From Deltaproteobacteria bacterium (GTDB lineage: Bacteria > Myxococcota > Polyangia > Haliangiales > Haliangiaceae): a DNA stretch of 20,741 nucleotides. A model generated the notes under the pieces. That model was not told where the DNA came from, did not search any database, and worked only from the letters and a program-made list of their open reading frames with translations. The translations under genes were made by a program, and so were the position numbers. The stretch is from NCBI GenBank assembly GCA_018262455.1, contig JAGSPR010000149.1, positions 1 through 20,741 of the forward strand, written 5' to 3'. This document shows, piece after piece, positions 7,492-15,375 of this stretch (positions are counted from its first letter, which is position 1; each line of letters starts with the position of its first letter).

Positions 7492-7497
7492 TAGGCT
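7492..7497 (+). promoter_or_regulatory. -10-like TAGGCT, leaderless start
   Basis: TAGGCT ends 6 nt before GTG 7504. Its TAG is also an in-frame stop, so the protein cannot begin further upstream. GGAG directly abuts the start codon and is too close to act as a normal Shine-Dalgarno site. Confidence 0.35.
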
Positions 7498-7503
7498 CTG
7501 GAG

Positions 7504-8466
7504 GTGGAGCCGATCGACCTCGCGGCCGTCGCCGACGACTTCGATCGCGAGGTCGCCGTGACCCCCGAGATCGATCGATTCTGCTCGACCACCGCGTGGG
7601 TCCTTGCTGCCTCCGCCGCCCTGATGCCCCCGCGATCGCCGTTCTCGTTCAAGGGCGCTCATGGCTACTTCGCGGCGATGCGAGGCGTCCACTCTGCCGG
7701 GTTCCCGTACATCGAGCCAATCGAGCTGGCTTGGGGGCTCGCCGCGCCGCTCATCGGTCGCGACCCCGCACCCCTCGTGGAGGAGGTGGTTGCGTTGCTC
7801 GCCGCCCGCCGCGACTGGCAGCTCGCCATCCTGTCGGGCCACACCGCCGACGGGGCGCACCGCAAGGCGCTGGAGCGCGCCCTGCCGGCACGCTGGGAGC
7901 GACGGAGGGGCACGCCGACGGTGCGCCACGTCGCGAGCCTCGAGGGCGGGCTCGACGGCTTCCTGGCGCGGCGGTCCCGCGAGCTGCGCAAGAGCATCCG
8001 CAAGAGCCTGCGCGCGGCCGAGACCATCGGGCTGACGTTCGAGTCCGTGCGCGCCAGCGGCAACCAGGGGGGCGCGCTCTACAGCCGGATCCAGGCCGCC
8101 GAGGCGCGGAGCTGGAAGGCCCATGAAGGCGTCGGGATCTCGCAGGGACCGATGCGTGCGTTCTACGGCCGCATGTTGCCCAGGCTGTGCGCGCTCGGCC
8201 AGCAGCGCACCGTGTTCGCACGGATCGGCGAGCGCGATGTCGGGTACGTGCTCGGGGCGGTGTTCGAGGGCGAGTACCGCGGCTTGCAGTTCTCGTACGA
8301 CGACGTTCACGCCGGCCTCGGGATCGGCGGGCTGCTCCAGTACCACCAGGTGGTCGAGCTGTGTGCCGAGGGGGTCGGACGGTACGACCTCGGCACCGAG
8401 ATGGACTACAAGCGGCGGTGGGCCGAGGAGATCATGGAGACCGAGATGCTCGTGCTCGTCCGCTAG
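7504..8466 (+). CDS. GNAT/FemAB-like acyltransferase (Acetyltransf_6 type)
   Basis: 320 aa. GTG 7504 is the first usable start after an in-frame TAG (7492). Two tandem GNAT-like halves are seen. The C-terminal half carries the Acetyltransf_6 (BioF2/FemAB-like) pattern: FLARRSRELRKSIRKSLRAA (about 155-175), the central RTVFARIGERDVGYVLGAVF strand pair, and the closing YDLGTEMDYKRRWAEE (about 298-313), which fits the family motif of the type D-x-G-x-x-x-x-YK. These enzymes transfer an acyl or aminoacyl group, often in cell-envelope or polysaccharide modification; the substrate here is unknown. It is monocistronic, with a divergent lipoprotein upstream and convergent terC-like gene 18 bp downstream. 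Confidence 0.82.
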   Translation: MEPIDLAAVADDFDREVAVTPEIDRFCSTTAWVLAASAALMPPRSPFSFKGAHGYFAAMRGVHSAGFPYIEPIELAWGLAAPLIGRDPAPLVEEVVALLAARRDWQLAILSGHTADGAHRKALERALPARWERRRGTPTVRHVASLEGGLDGFLARRSRELRKSIRKSLRAAETIGLTFESVRASGNQGGALYSRIQAAEARSWKAHEGVGISQGPMRAFYGRMLPRLCALGQQRTVFARIGERDVGYVLGAVFEGEYRGLQFSYDDVHAGLGIGGLLQYHQVVELCAEGVGRYDLGTEMDYKRRWAEEIMETEMLVLVR

Positions 8467-8472
8467 GAGGGA

Positions 8473-8490
8473 GGCTGACCCCGTTCAGCC
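8473..8490. terminator. Short hairpin between convergent genes
   Basis: GGCTGA and TCAGCC form a perfect 6-bp stem around a 6-nt loop, between the GNAT stop (8466) and overlapping the terC-like stop (8485). There is no T-tract on either side, so a role as bidirectional terminator is only suggested by position. Confidence 0.3.
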
Positions 8491-9477
8491 GGGCGGCGGT
8501 TCGGCTGCAGAGCCAGCCTTCTCTTCCCGGCGGTTCGAGATCACCGACGCGAGCACGCCCGCACCGATGATTCCCGCGATCAACGCGAGCGAGATCACGT
8601 TCGGCACCTCGAGGTACGAGTGCGCGACCATCTTGGCGCCGATCACGATCAGCAGGATCGCGAGCGCGATCTTCAGGTACTTGAACTTGTCCATCGCGCC
8701 GGCGAGCACGAAGTAGAGGCTGCGGAGGCCCATGATCGCGAAGATGTTCGACGTGACCATGATGAAGATGTCCTTGCTCACCGACAGCACGGCAGGGATC
8801 GAGTCGAGCGCGAACACGACATCGGTGAGCTCGATCGAGACCAGACACACGGCCACCGTGGTGAGCGCGCGCCGGCCATCGACCTCGACGGTGAACCGGC
8901 CGCCGTGATCGCCTTCGACGACCCGGACGAACTTGCGGAGCGCGCGGACCGCGAGGCTGTTGCTATGGCCGCCCTCTGCCTCGTCCTCGGGGCGCAGCAG
9001 CTTGAAGCCCTGGTAGGCGAGGTAGCCGCCGAACACGTAGAAGATCCAGTCGAACCGGTTCGCGAGGTACGCGCCGCCGCCCAGCATCAGCAGGCGGAAC
9101 AGGATCGCGCCCAGGATCCCCCAGAACAGCACCCGGTGCTGGTACTTGCTCGGCACGCGGAAGCTGTGGAACAGCAGCGAGATCACGAAGATGTTGTCGA
9201 CCGATAGCGCGTACTCCAGCAGGTACGCCGAGACGTACATGATCGAAGCATCGGTGCCCGGGCTCTTCGACGGCTCGACGAGCGTCGCGCCGAGCCACGC
9301 GTGCTCGTACATCAGGTACACGAAGCCGGTGAACGCCAGGCCGAGCGCCATCCAGGCGACGGTCCAGTAGGCGGCGCTCTTGAGCGTCGGCTCTTCTTGC
9401 TTGCGGTGCAGCACACCCAGGTCGAGGCCCAGGAGCACTCCGACGAACGCAAAGAATCCGAGCCAGAACCAGATCAT
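8485..9477 (-). CDS. TerC/Alx family integral membrane protein
   Basis: 330 aa, close to the length of Alx-type members. It has about nine membrane helices. The two inverted-repeat signatures of TerC are both present: EYALSVDNIFVISLLF (about 88-103) and IELTDVVFALDSIPAVLSVS (about 215-235), each with acidic residues inside membrane segments. Also present are LFWGILGAILFRLLML and GGYLAYQGFKLLRPED. Family members export metal ions such as manganese or are linked to tellurite and alkaline stress; Alx and its relatives are implicated in Mn efflux. No yybP-ykoY/PRE-like riboswitch was seen in the 64 bp upstream, which separates it from the AAA/TPR gene on the same strand. There is no Shine-Dalgarno, so co-transcription with that gene is plausible. 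Confidence 0.95.
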   Translation of the reverse strand: MIWFWLGFFAFVGVLLGLDLGVLHRKQEEPTLKSAAYWTVAWMALGLAFTGFVYLMYEHAWLGATLVEPSKSPGTDASIMYVSAYLLEYALSVDNIFVISLLFHSFRVPSKYQHRVLFWGILGAILFRLLMLGGGAYLANRFDWIFYVFGGYLAYQGFKLLRPEDEAEGGHSNSLAVRALRKFVRVVEGDHGGRFTVEVDGRRALTTVAVCLVSIELTDVVFALDSIPAVLSVSKDIFIMVTSNIFAIMGLRSLYFVLAGAMDKFKYLKIALAILLIVIGAKMVAHSYLEVPNVISLALIAGIIGAGVLASVISNRREEKAGSAAEPPPG

Positions 9478-9541
9478 CGTCGGCGAACGGAGACCATGCC
9501 GCTCCGCAGACGGCGAGGCAAGCCGAGAACGGGCAATCCGG

Positions 9542-12409
9542 TCAGGACAACGTCGCCAGCAGCAGCTCGATCTCGCGGGCTGGTCGGGCCAGGCCGAGCT
9601 GGGCGAACACCGCGAGCGCGTCCCGCAGCATCACCTTGCCATCGGCAACTTCGCCGACCTCGGCCTTGAAGCGACCGAACGCGAACAGCGCCTTGCCCAG
9701 CGCCGCCTGGTTGCCGATGCTGCGCAGGACCTTGATCGCCTTGTCGAACGCGACGGCAGCTGGAGCGATCCCGCTGGACTCGTCGGCGGCATCGTCGAAC
9801 GAGACCAGGTTCATCGCGAGCACGTCGCCCAGGGCGAGGTAGGCCTGGGCCTCCTTTTCGCGTAGCCCGGCCTTCTTGGCGACCTGGAGCGCGCGCTCGG
9901 CGAGCTCGCGCGCGGCCTCGGGCTGCCCCTGCAGCTTCTCGAGGTGGGCGAGATGTCGGCAACACTCCGACTCCAGCCCCCGATCCTCGATGTCCTCGAT
10001 GATCTCGAGCGCGTTCTCGAGCCGGCTGCGCGCCTCGTCGAGCTTGCCTTCGACCAGCGCGAGCTCGCCCAGGTTCGACAGCAACAACGCACACAAGGGG
10101 AGCGCGCCGATCGCCTCGGCGTCGGGGAGGGCGGCGAGCCAGCCCGCGCGCGCGTCGGGGAGGTTGCCGAGCTCGAAGGCCAGCGCCGCCAGGTTGTTCT
10201 GGGACACCACGACGCCCCAGCGGTCGCCGGCCTGCTTGCGTAGCTCGTAGGCGTCCTGGTGGCACGCGTGCGCGGACTCGTACTGGCCGCGCTCCTGCTG
10301 GACGTCGCCCAACCGGGACAGCGACGTCGCGATCGCGCGCTTGTCGCCGTGCTTGCCGCGACGCGCGAGCGCCTCGGTGATCTTGGCGTGGGCCTCATCG
10401 TAGCGGCCGAGCATCAGCATGGCCTTGCCGATGTCGTCGAGCGAACCGGCGATCCCGCGCTGATCGCCCGCGGCGCGGAACAGCTCGAGTCCACGCTCGA
10501 GGTACTCGAGGGCGAGCTTGAGGTCGCCCTTGCGCCGCCACACACGCCCCATCTTGTTGAACGCGACCGCCGCCTTGGTCTTGCTCGCGGCGACCCACGA
10601 CAGCCGGAGCATCCGCTCGAACGCGCCGAGCGCCGCCTCGAAATCACCGATCAGCTCGTAGACCGAGCCGAGGTCGTGCCAGAGGTGGAGGCGAGCGGCG
10701 AGATCGCCGGTCTCGGCCGTACCGATGCAGGCGAGCGCGCGATCGAACAGCCGGATCGCGCGCTCGTTCGCGAACTGCGAGCGAGCTGCCTCGGCGGCGC
10801 GGCGGTAACGGCCGGCGGCATCGCGCGCTTCGCCGGCGAGCGCGAGGTGACGCGCGACTTCCTCCTGGGCCGCCGGGCCGCGGCCCTCGGGGTGCAGCTC
10901 GAGCCAGCGCGCGACGGCCGCATGGTGGCCACGTCGCCTCGGCTCCTCGATCGCCTTGTAGACGACGCTCCACAGGTTGGGCGAAGCAAACCGAAGCTCG
11001 CGCTCGCCCGAGATCGACGACTGGGCGACGTCGGTGAGCCATTCGTGCTCCACGAGCTTGCTCAGCGATGCCACCACCGCGATCCGCGAGTGATCCCCGC
11101 TGGCGGCGATCTGCGCCAGCGTGGGGCCATCGGGATCGGCGCTGCGCGAACCCGGAGCACTGTGACGTTCCAGCGCGAGGATGGCGTCGAGCCACGAGGT
11201 CTCGCCGACGACCGCGGCCATCTCGAGCACCCTGCGCTCGGTCGCATCCATCACCCGGAGTCGGGCGGCGACGAGCTCCTCGTAGGTCTGCGTAGGCTTC
11301 ATCGCGGCGAGGAGCGCGTCATCGATGCGCCACTTCGTGCCCTCGCGGACGATCACATCGCTCTCGAGCAAGAGCCGGACGAGCTCGTGGATCGCGCGCG
11401 GCGAGCCGCCAAGCGTACGTACGTGCGCCAGCAGCGCCGGCGGGAGCGAGGGAGAGGCGCTCGGGCCGAGCGGACGACACAGCTCGCGCATCAGCCCCTC
11501 GGCTTCCGACGGGCTCAGCGCCTCGAGCTGGATCTTGATCGGCGCGACCTCGCCATTGCCGAAGGCCGGGTGGCGGTCGTAGAGCGCGGAGGTTCCGGTG
11601 CCGATGACGACCACGCGATGCTCGCGCAGACCCACGGCGAGGTACTGCAGGAAGTTCGCCGTGTCGGTGCCGCACAGCTCGACGTTCTCGATGACGAGCA
11701 CGACGGGGTGACGCTCGGACTCCGCCGCCAGGAAGCGCTTGAGCGCCATGAACAGGCGGGCCTCGAGCCGCTGAGGCGAATCGAGCAGCGGCGTGACCAC
11801 GGGGCTGTCGTCGAATGGCACACGCAGCAGGTGCGCGATCAGGTGCGCGACCTCGGGGACGCGCTGCGCCGGTACCACCTCGGCGACACCGGCCTGGATC
11901 TTGTCGCGGCTCTCGGCGCCGTCCTCGCCGGGGGTGATCCCGAACCGCGTGGTCAGCGCGCGTGCGACGGGGCCGTAGGCAGGCGCGTTCTCGTCGGCGA
12001 TACCCGAGAGCACCATCGCGGTCGGGTGCATCGTCCGGACGCGGGCGACAAGCTCGCTGATGATGCGGCTCTTGCCCATCCCAGGCTCGCCGACGACCAG
12101 CATGAACGCGAGGTCGCGCTCGGCAAAGGCCTTGTTGGTCAGCTGCTGCAGCTGGGCGATCGCCCCGGCGCGGCCGGTGAACCGAGGCCGGAGCTCGAAG
12201 GCACCGCTCGCGACGCTCGTGCGGTCGCTGTCCTCTTCACCAAACTCACCGAAGTCGGCAGGCTCGAAGGTCGGGGTCCGCTCGGTCCCTTCGCCGCTCG
12301 GGGGCGTCGCGGGAGTGGGGGTGGACTGATCCCAGGTTACCGGCATGTGCTCTGGACCCAAAAACGAGAGCGGCGCGCCCCGCACGCTCCTAAGCTTCGA
12401 TGGTTGCAT
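9542..12409 (-). CDS. AAA ATPase with TPR repeats (COG3899-like)
   Basis: 955 aa from ATG 12409; ATG 12346 (MPVTWDQ) is an alternative. The first 70 residues are low-complexity and acidic. FTGRAGAIAQL (77-87) opens an AAA_16/STAND-like NTPase domain. Walker A is GEPGMGKS (107-114). The Walker B position reads VVLVIENVE (236-244), where relatives have an Asp-rich motif, so hydrolysis may be impaired. A helical region (about 350-500) follows, then roughly ten TPR-like repeats (about 540-940; units such as GDFEAALGAFERML, GDLKLALEYLERGL, GKLDEARSRLENAL). No kinase, cyclase or DNA-binding domain is attached, unlike many relatives. The probable role is a cytoplasmic signalling or scaffold protein. 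A TTGACA-17-TAGGTT promoter predicts a TSS about 30 nt before ATG 12409. The terC-like gene follows. Confidence 0.9.
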   Translation of the reverse strand: MQPSKLRSVRGAPLSFLGPEHMPVTWDQSTPTPATPPSGEGTERTPTFEPADFGEFGEEDSDRTSVASGAFELRPRFTGRAGAIAQLQQLTNKAFAERDLAFMLVVGEPGMGKSRIISELVARVRTMHPTAMVLSGIADENAPAYGPVARALTTRFGITPGEDGAESRDKIQAGVAEVVPAQRVPEVAHLIAHLLRVPFDDSPVVTPLLDSPQRLEARLFMALKRFLAAESERHPVVLVIENVELCGTDTANFLQYLAVGLREHRVVVIGTGTSALYDRHPAFGNGEVAPIKIQLEALSPSEAEGLMRELCRPLGPSASPSLPPALLAHVRTLGGSPRAIHELVRLLLESDVIVREGTKWRIDDALLAAMKPTQTYEELVAARLRVMDATERRVLEMAAVVGETSWLDAILALERHSAPGSRSADPDGPTLAQIAASGDHSRIAVVASLSKLVEHEWLTDVAQSSISGERELRFASPNLWSVVYKAIEEPRRRGHHAAVARWLELHPEGRGPAAQEEVARHLALAGEARDAAGRYRRAAEAARSQFANERAIRLFDRALACIGTAETGDLAARLHLWHDLGSVYELIGDFEAALGAFERMLRLSWVAASKTKAAVAFNKMGRVWRRKGDLKLALEYLERGLELFRAAGDQRGIAGSLDDIGKAMLMLGRYDEAHAKITEALARRGKHGDKRAIATSLSRLGDVQQERGQYESAHACHQDAYELRKQAGDRWGVVVSQNNLAALAFELGNLPDARAGWLAALPDAEAIGALPLCALLLSNLGELALVEGKLDEARSRLENALEIIEDIEDRGLESECCRHLAHLEKLQGQPEAARELAERALQVAKKAGLREKEAQAYLALGDVLAMNLVSFDDAADESSGIAPAAVAFDKAIKVLRSIGNQAALGKALFAFGRFKAEVGEVADGKVMLRDALAVFAQLGLARPAREIELLLATLS

Positions 12410-12445
12410 AAGAATTCCACACCCAGCCCCAGTGAAGGTGCGCGG

Positions 12446-12474
12446 AACCTAATGTGGTTGAGTGTAGTTGTCAA
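12446..12474 (-). promoter_or_regulatory. Sigma70-type promoter of the AAA/TPR gene
   Basis: On the minus strand TTGACA (12469-12474) is a perfect -35. It is followed by exactly 17 bp and TAGGTT (12446-12451, four of six -10 positions). The surrounding DNA is noticeably richer in A/T than the genes. The predicted transcript starts near 12439, about 30 nt before ATG 12409. Confidence 0.6.
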
Positions 12475-12510
12475 CAGCAACGAACAAGGCTCAGGCCGGA
12501 ACCGGCCCTG
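12474..12510 (-). terminator. Hairpin terminator after the polysaccharide deacetylase gene
   Basis: On the minus strand, 10 bp after the deacetylase stop, CAG(G)GCCGG and CCGGCCTG form an 8-bp GC-rich stem with one bulged G (12492-12510). A T-rich stretch follows (TTGTTCGTTGCTGTT, 12474-12488). This is a Rho-independent terminator pattern. It directly abuts the -35 of the next promoter. Confidence 0.5.
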
Positions 12511-12520
12511 TCGATTCGCA

Positions 12521-13581
12521 TCACGGTTTCGGCGTGGGCTTGGTGTCGGAGCGGACCGTCTTGCCGTCCGCTGCCGGCTTCGGCCTGGGATCGGGGATTG
12601 GCGGCGGTGGGCGCTTGGTGCAGCGGCCGGGCAGGGCCGTGCGATAGGCAAGGGTCCGCTGCTTCACATCCTCGGGGATCGCGCGCTGCTTCTTCTTGTC
12701 TCGGACGAAGTAGTGGAGCGAGACGGGCAGGATGGGCTCCTGGTTCTCGGCGAGCCGGCGACAGTTCTCGGCCTCGAGGTCATCGAGTACGTCGGCGATG
12801 ATCTTCGCGGTGATCGGCTTGACGTCGTGCATCAGCACCACACCGCCGTGTTGCTTGATGATCATTGCGATCACCTTCTTGCGCAGCCGGTCGGGATTGT
12901 GCGCTTGCCAGTCCAGCGTGTCGACGGACCACAGGACCTCGGTCAATCCGCGCTTCTTCAGCCAGCCACGGCCGGCACCATCGATCGCGCCGAACGGAGG
13001 ACGGAACATACCGATGGTCCTGCCGGCCTCCTTCGCGAGAATCCGGATCGACTGGTCGACTTCTCGGGCAAACGTGGCGGCCGAAGCGCCCTTGAGGTTC
13101 GGGTGCGAGAACGAGTGGTTCTCGACGAGGAACCCGCCGGCGATCTGGCGTGCGAGGACCTTGCGGCCGTGCTCGCCGTGCTTGCCGAGCAGGCGCTGCG
13201 TCACGATGAAGAACGTCGCGGGGATGTCGTACTTCTGGAGCGCGTCGATCACCTGCGGTGTGGTCGACGGGTTCGGTCCGTCGTCGAACGTGAACGCCAC
13301 CATGCCCTTGAGCTCTTCGCCATCGATCCGGTCGCCCTTGCCGAGGAGCGGATCGGCGGTGAGCGTCGTGAGGTCGGTGTCGTGCGCCGTGGGCCGGTCG
13401 GCCGTGGGCCGGTCGGTCGTGGGCTTGATCTTCGGGTCGGCTTTGTCGGCCGGCTTGGTGTCGGCCGGCTTGGGGGGATCGGCGCTGCCGGCTCGGCGCG
13501 AGCCCGATCGGCATGCGCCACGTGCATCGCGAACGTGCCGAGGCACGCGAGGACCAGCCACCCGGAGCAGTGCTCTCGCAC
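12521..13581 (-). CDS. Secreted polysaccharide deacetylase (NodB domain), reading frame broken at 13472-13477
   Basis: As written the gene needs a frame change. GTG 13581 opens a good signal peptide (GWLVLACLGTFAMHVAHA) in one frame; the catalytic domain is in another. Adding one C to the six-C run (13472-13477) joins them into a 353-aa protein. After a Pro/Lys/Asp/Thr-rich linker with a repeated TDRPTA unit, the NodB domain has TFDDGPN (metal-binding Asp pair), HSFSH (two metal His), FRPPFG, LWSVDTLDW and VVLMHD, so the active site is complete. Such enzymes remove N- or O-acetyl groups from peptidoglycan, chitin or surface polysaccharide. A single frame starting at 13597 exists, but its N-terminus is Arg-rich with no export signal. 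TAGTCT ends 6 nt before GTG 13581. A sequencing indel is more likely than a true pseudogene. Confidence 0.85.
13472..13477. other. Apparent 1-nt frameshift site (G6/C6 run) in the deacetylase gene
   Basis: Six consecutive G on the plus strand. On the minus strand the signal-peptide frame reads ATC CCC CCA AGC and the catalytic frame reads GAT CCC CCC AAG. One extra C would unite them. Confidence 0.7.
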
Positions 13582-13587
13582 GCTTCG

Positions 13588-13593
13588 AGACTA
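13588..13593 (-). promoter_or_regulatory. -10-like TAGTCT, leaderless start
   Basis: TAGTCT ends 6 nt before GTG 13581 of the deacetylase. This supports the signal-peptide frame as the true start. Confidence 0.35.
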
Positions 13594-13612
13594 GCATGGT
13601 GATCCACGATTT

Positions 13613-13651
13613 CACCGGCTGCTCGGGGCTCCCCTCCCGCCAGCACCGGCT
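13613..13651. repeat. 8-bp direct repeat CACCGGCT x2 in a divergent promoter region
   Basis: CACCGGCT occurs at 13613-13620 and again at 13644-13651, a 31-bp period, close to three helical turns. Both copies lie between the divergent deacetylase and dehydrogenase starts, and the second abuts the dehydrogenase -10-like TATCCT. They may be regulator half-sites; a chance match in GC-rich DNA is possible. Confidence 0.3.
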
Positions 13652-13656
13652 ATCCT
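13651..13656 (+). promoter_or_regulatory. -10-like TATCCT, leaderless start
   Basis: TATCCT matches four of six -10 positions and ends 7 nt before GTG 13664. No Shine-Dalgarno sequence and no clear -35 were seen. Confidence 0.35.
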
Positions 13657-13663
13657 CGACGAC

Positions 13664-14617
13664 GTGCGCGTGGTCTCGACGTCCGCCTTGCCGATCGATC
13701 TCGGCGCTCAGATCTCGATGGCGCTGCCGGGCACCGAGGTCTGGGTGCCCGTGCATGGCCATGTCGGGCTCGCCGGCGTCGACCTCTCGACCGCAGACGG
13801 GCTCGTCTGCCTCCTGCTCGACAAGATCGACGCGGCCGTGCTCGAGCGAGCGCCCGGGCTGCGCGTCATCGCGAACTGCGCCGTCGGCATCGACAATATC
13901 GACCTCGCCGCGGCGACCGCGAGCGGCATCGCCGTGACCAACACGCCGGATGTGCTCACCGAAGCCACTGCCGAGCTCGCGTTCGCCCTGATGCTCGCCG
14001 CGGCCCGCCGGCTCGGCGAGGGGGAACGGCTCGTTCGCTCGGGCGCCTGGGGCGGATGGGCGCTCGACCAGCTGCTCGGGGTGCAGCTCTACGGCAAGAC
14101 GCTCGGGATCGTCGGGTTCGGCCGGATCGGGCAGGCCCTGGCCCGCCGGGCGCTCGGCTTCGGCATGGAGGTCCTCTATGCGGATCCTCATGACGTCTTG
14201 GGATCCCCCGCGCGCCGGGTGCCGCTGGATGAGGTGTTCGCCCGCGCCGATGCCCTGAGCCTCCATTGTCCGCTGACCGCCGAGACCTATCACGTGGTCG
14301 ACGCCCGCCGGCTGGCGCTGATGAAGCCCACCGCGCTGCTTGTCAACACCGCGCGGGGCGACTGCGTGGACGAGGCCGCGCTGATCGATGCCCTGACCGC
14401 CGGCCGGCTCGCCGGCGCGGGCCTCGATGTCTACACGAACGAGCCCCGGATCGATCCCCGCCTGCTCAGCTGCCCGCGCCTGGTCTTGGCTCCGCACATC
14501 GGATCGGCTACGACGGAGGCGAGGACCCAGATGGCCCAGCTCTGCGCCGATGCCGTGATCGCGGTGCTGTCCGGGCGACGGCCGCCGAACCTGGTCAACC
14601 ACGAGGTATGCAAGTGA
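13664..14617 (+). CDS. D-isomer-specific 2-hydroxyacid dehydrogenase (glyoxylate/hydroxypyruvate reductase type)
   Basis: 317 aa, a normal length. The N- and C-terminal catalytic domain flanks a Rossmann domain. NAD(P) binding: TLGIVGFGRIGQALARRALG with GFGRIG at 151-156. Catalytic residues: Arg231 (NTARGDCVDE), Glu260 (DVYTNEP) and His278 (LAPHIGSAT). NCAVGIDNID (71-80) and TEATAELAFALML (99-111) are also typical. It interconverts a 2-oxoacid and a D-2-hydroxyacid; glyoxylate or hydroxypyruvate reductase is likely, but substrate cannot be fixed. GTG start with a -10-like TATCCT 7 nt upstream. Its 3' end overlaps the next gene by 10 bp, so the two are co-transcribed. It is the first gene of a plus-strand cluster extending to 16452. 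Confidence 0.95.
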   Translation: MRVVSTSALPIDLGAQISMALPGTEVWVPVHGHVGLAGVDLSTADGLVCLLLDKIDAAVLERAPGLRVIANCAVGIDNIDLAAATASGIAVTNTPDVLTEATAELAFALMLAAARRLGEGERLVRSGAWGGWALDQLLGVQLYGKTLGIVGFGRIGQALARRALGFGMEVLYADPHDVLGSPARRVPLDEVFARADALSLHCPLTAETYHVVDARRLALMKPTALLVNTARGDCVDEAALIDALTAGRLAGAGLDVYTNEPRIDPRLLSCPRLVLAPHIGSATTEARTQMAQLCADAVIAVLSGRRPPNLVNHEVCK

Positions 14618-15375
14618 CTCCGCAGATCCTCCTGGTCACCAGCGCGGGGGCTCCATCGTCCGCCGTCGTCCCGGTGCTCGCCGCGATCGAGGCCGCGGGG
14701 ATGCGAGTCCGCGCGATCGATGTCGGAGGCGCGGGTGGCGGGGGAGGTGGGGTTGCCGACCGCGTGCGTCGGGCGCTGCTCGGGGAAGGCGCCGAGCGAA
14801 GGCTGCGGAAGGAGCTCGAGGTCAGCCCGCCGGACGCGGCGGTGGTGTTCGATCCGCACGCCGCGCTTGCGCTCACGGTCGCGCGCGATGGCGTCCTCAA
14901 CCCCGCACCGGTGATCGCGGTGGTCGGAGACCTCGAGCCGGCGGCCGCGTGGGCCCAGACCGATGCCGATCGGTTCGTCGCGATCGATGATCTCGCCGCG
15001 GTCGCGCTCGCCGATGCCGGCGTCGAAGGTGACCGCATCCTGGTGGTCGGGGCGATCGGCGAGCGAGCGTTCGCCGACGCCGGCGCGCAGGATCGCGCCG
15101 CGCTGCGCACCCGGTTCAAGCTCGCCCCGCGAATCGCGTTGGTCGAGGTCACCGGGCTCGGCGCCGAGCTCACCGGCCAGCTCGCCATGCAGCTGTCGCT
15201 GCTCGAGGGCGGCGACCACATCACGTTCCTGTTCGACGCCGCAGGCGACGCGGAATCGGCCGCGGTGCTCCGTCGCCAGGTCCCCGCGCTGGGGCTCCGC
15301 GGCAAGCTGTTCGGGATGACCCCGGACGCGCCGCTGCTCTGGCGGGCCGCCGACGTCATCGTCTCTCTCGCGTGA
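14608..15375 (+). CDS. GT-B-like (MGDG synthase/MurG-resembling) protein, probably N-terminal part of a split gene
   Basis: 255 aa; the ATG has GAGG upstream and overlaps the dehydrogenase end by 10 bp. An N-terminal Rossmann-like unit (ILLVTSAGAPSSAVVPVLAA, residues 7-26) is followed by a Gly-rich loop. The order then echoes GT-B enzymes of the MGDG synthase/MurG type: PVIAVVGDLEPAAAWAQTDA, DRFVAIDDLAAVALADAGV, DRILVVGAIGERAF, IALVEVTGLGAELTGQLAMQ and LLWRAADVIVS. It stops just where such proteins enter their last nucleotide-sugar-binding segment. That segment seems to continue in another frame in the next gene (LVGGKLVAIIDD). The stop overlaps the next start as GTGA. Residues at the donor site look eroded, so transferase activity is doubtful. 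Fold assignment is inference from motif order. Confidence 0.65.
   Translation: MQVTPQILLVTSAGAPSSAVVPVLAAIEAAGMRVRAIDVGGAGGGGGGVADRVRRALLGEGAERRLRKELEVSPPDAAVVFDPHAALALTVARDGVLNPAPVIAVVGDLEPAAAWAQTDADRFVAIDDLAAVALADAGVEGDRILVVGAIGERAFADAGAQDRAALRTRFKLAPRIALVEVTGLGAELTGQLAMQLSLLEGGDHITFLFDAAGDAESAAVLRRQVPALGLRGKLFGMTPDAPLLWRAADVIVSLA
15362..15375. other. Junction where a (TC)4 tract or one missing base separates two frames
   Basis: TCTCTCTC at 15362-15369 immediately precedes the TGA (15373-15375) and the overlapping GTG start (15372). Losing one TC unit would read DVIVSRVMLVGGKLVAIIDD without interruption; adding one G after CTCGCG would give DVIVSLAVMLVGGK. Either change fuses the neighbouring genes. 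Confidence 0.4.

Noticed and set aside
9478..9541. Possible manganese (yybP-ykoY) riboswitch before the terC-like gene
   Set aside because: Only 64 bp separate the genes, too little for that riboswitch, and none of its conserved loop sequences was seen.
13472..13477. Programmed ribosomal frameshifting in the deacetylase
   Set aside because: There is no canonical slippery heptamer with a downstream structure that I can show, and secreted deacetylases are not known to need it. An indel error is simpler.
10259..13594. Open frame of 1111 codons on the plus strand
   Set aside because: It is antisense to the AAA/TPR and deacetylase genes, is Arg/Glu/Leu-rich low-quality sequence with no motif, and results from GC-rich codon bias on the opposite strand.
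13598..14602. Extension of the deacetylase catalytic frame upstream to 14602
   Set aside because: This part is antisense to the hydroxyacid dehydrogenase. The true N-terminus is the signal peptide beginning at 13581 in another frame.
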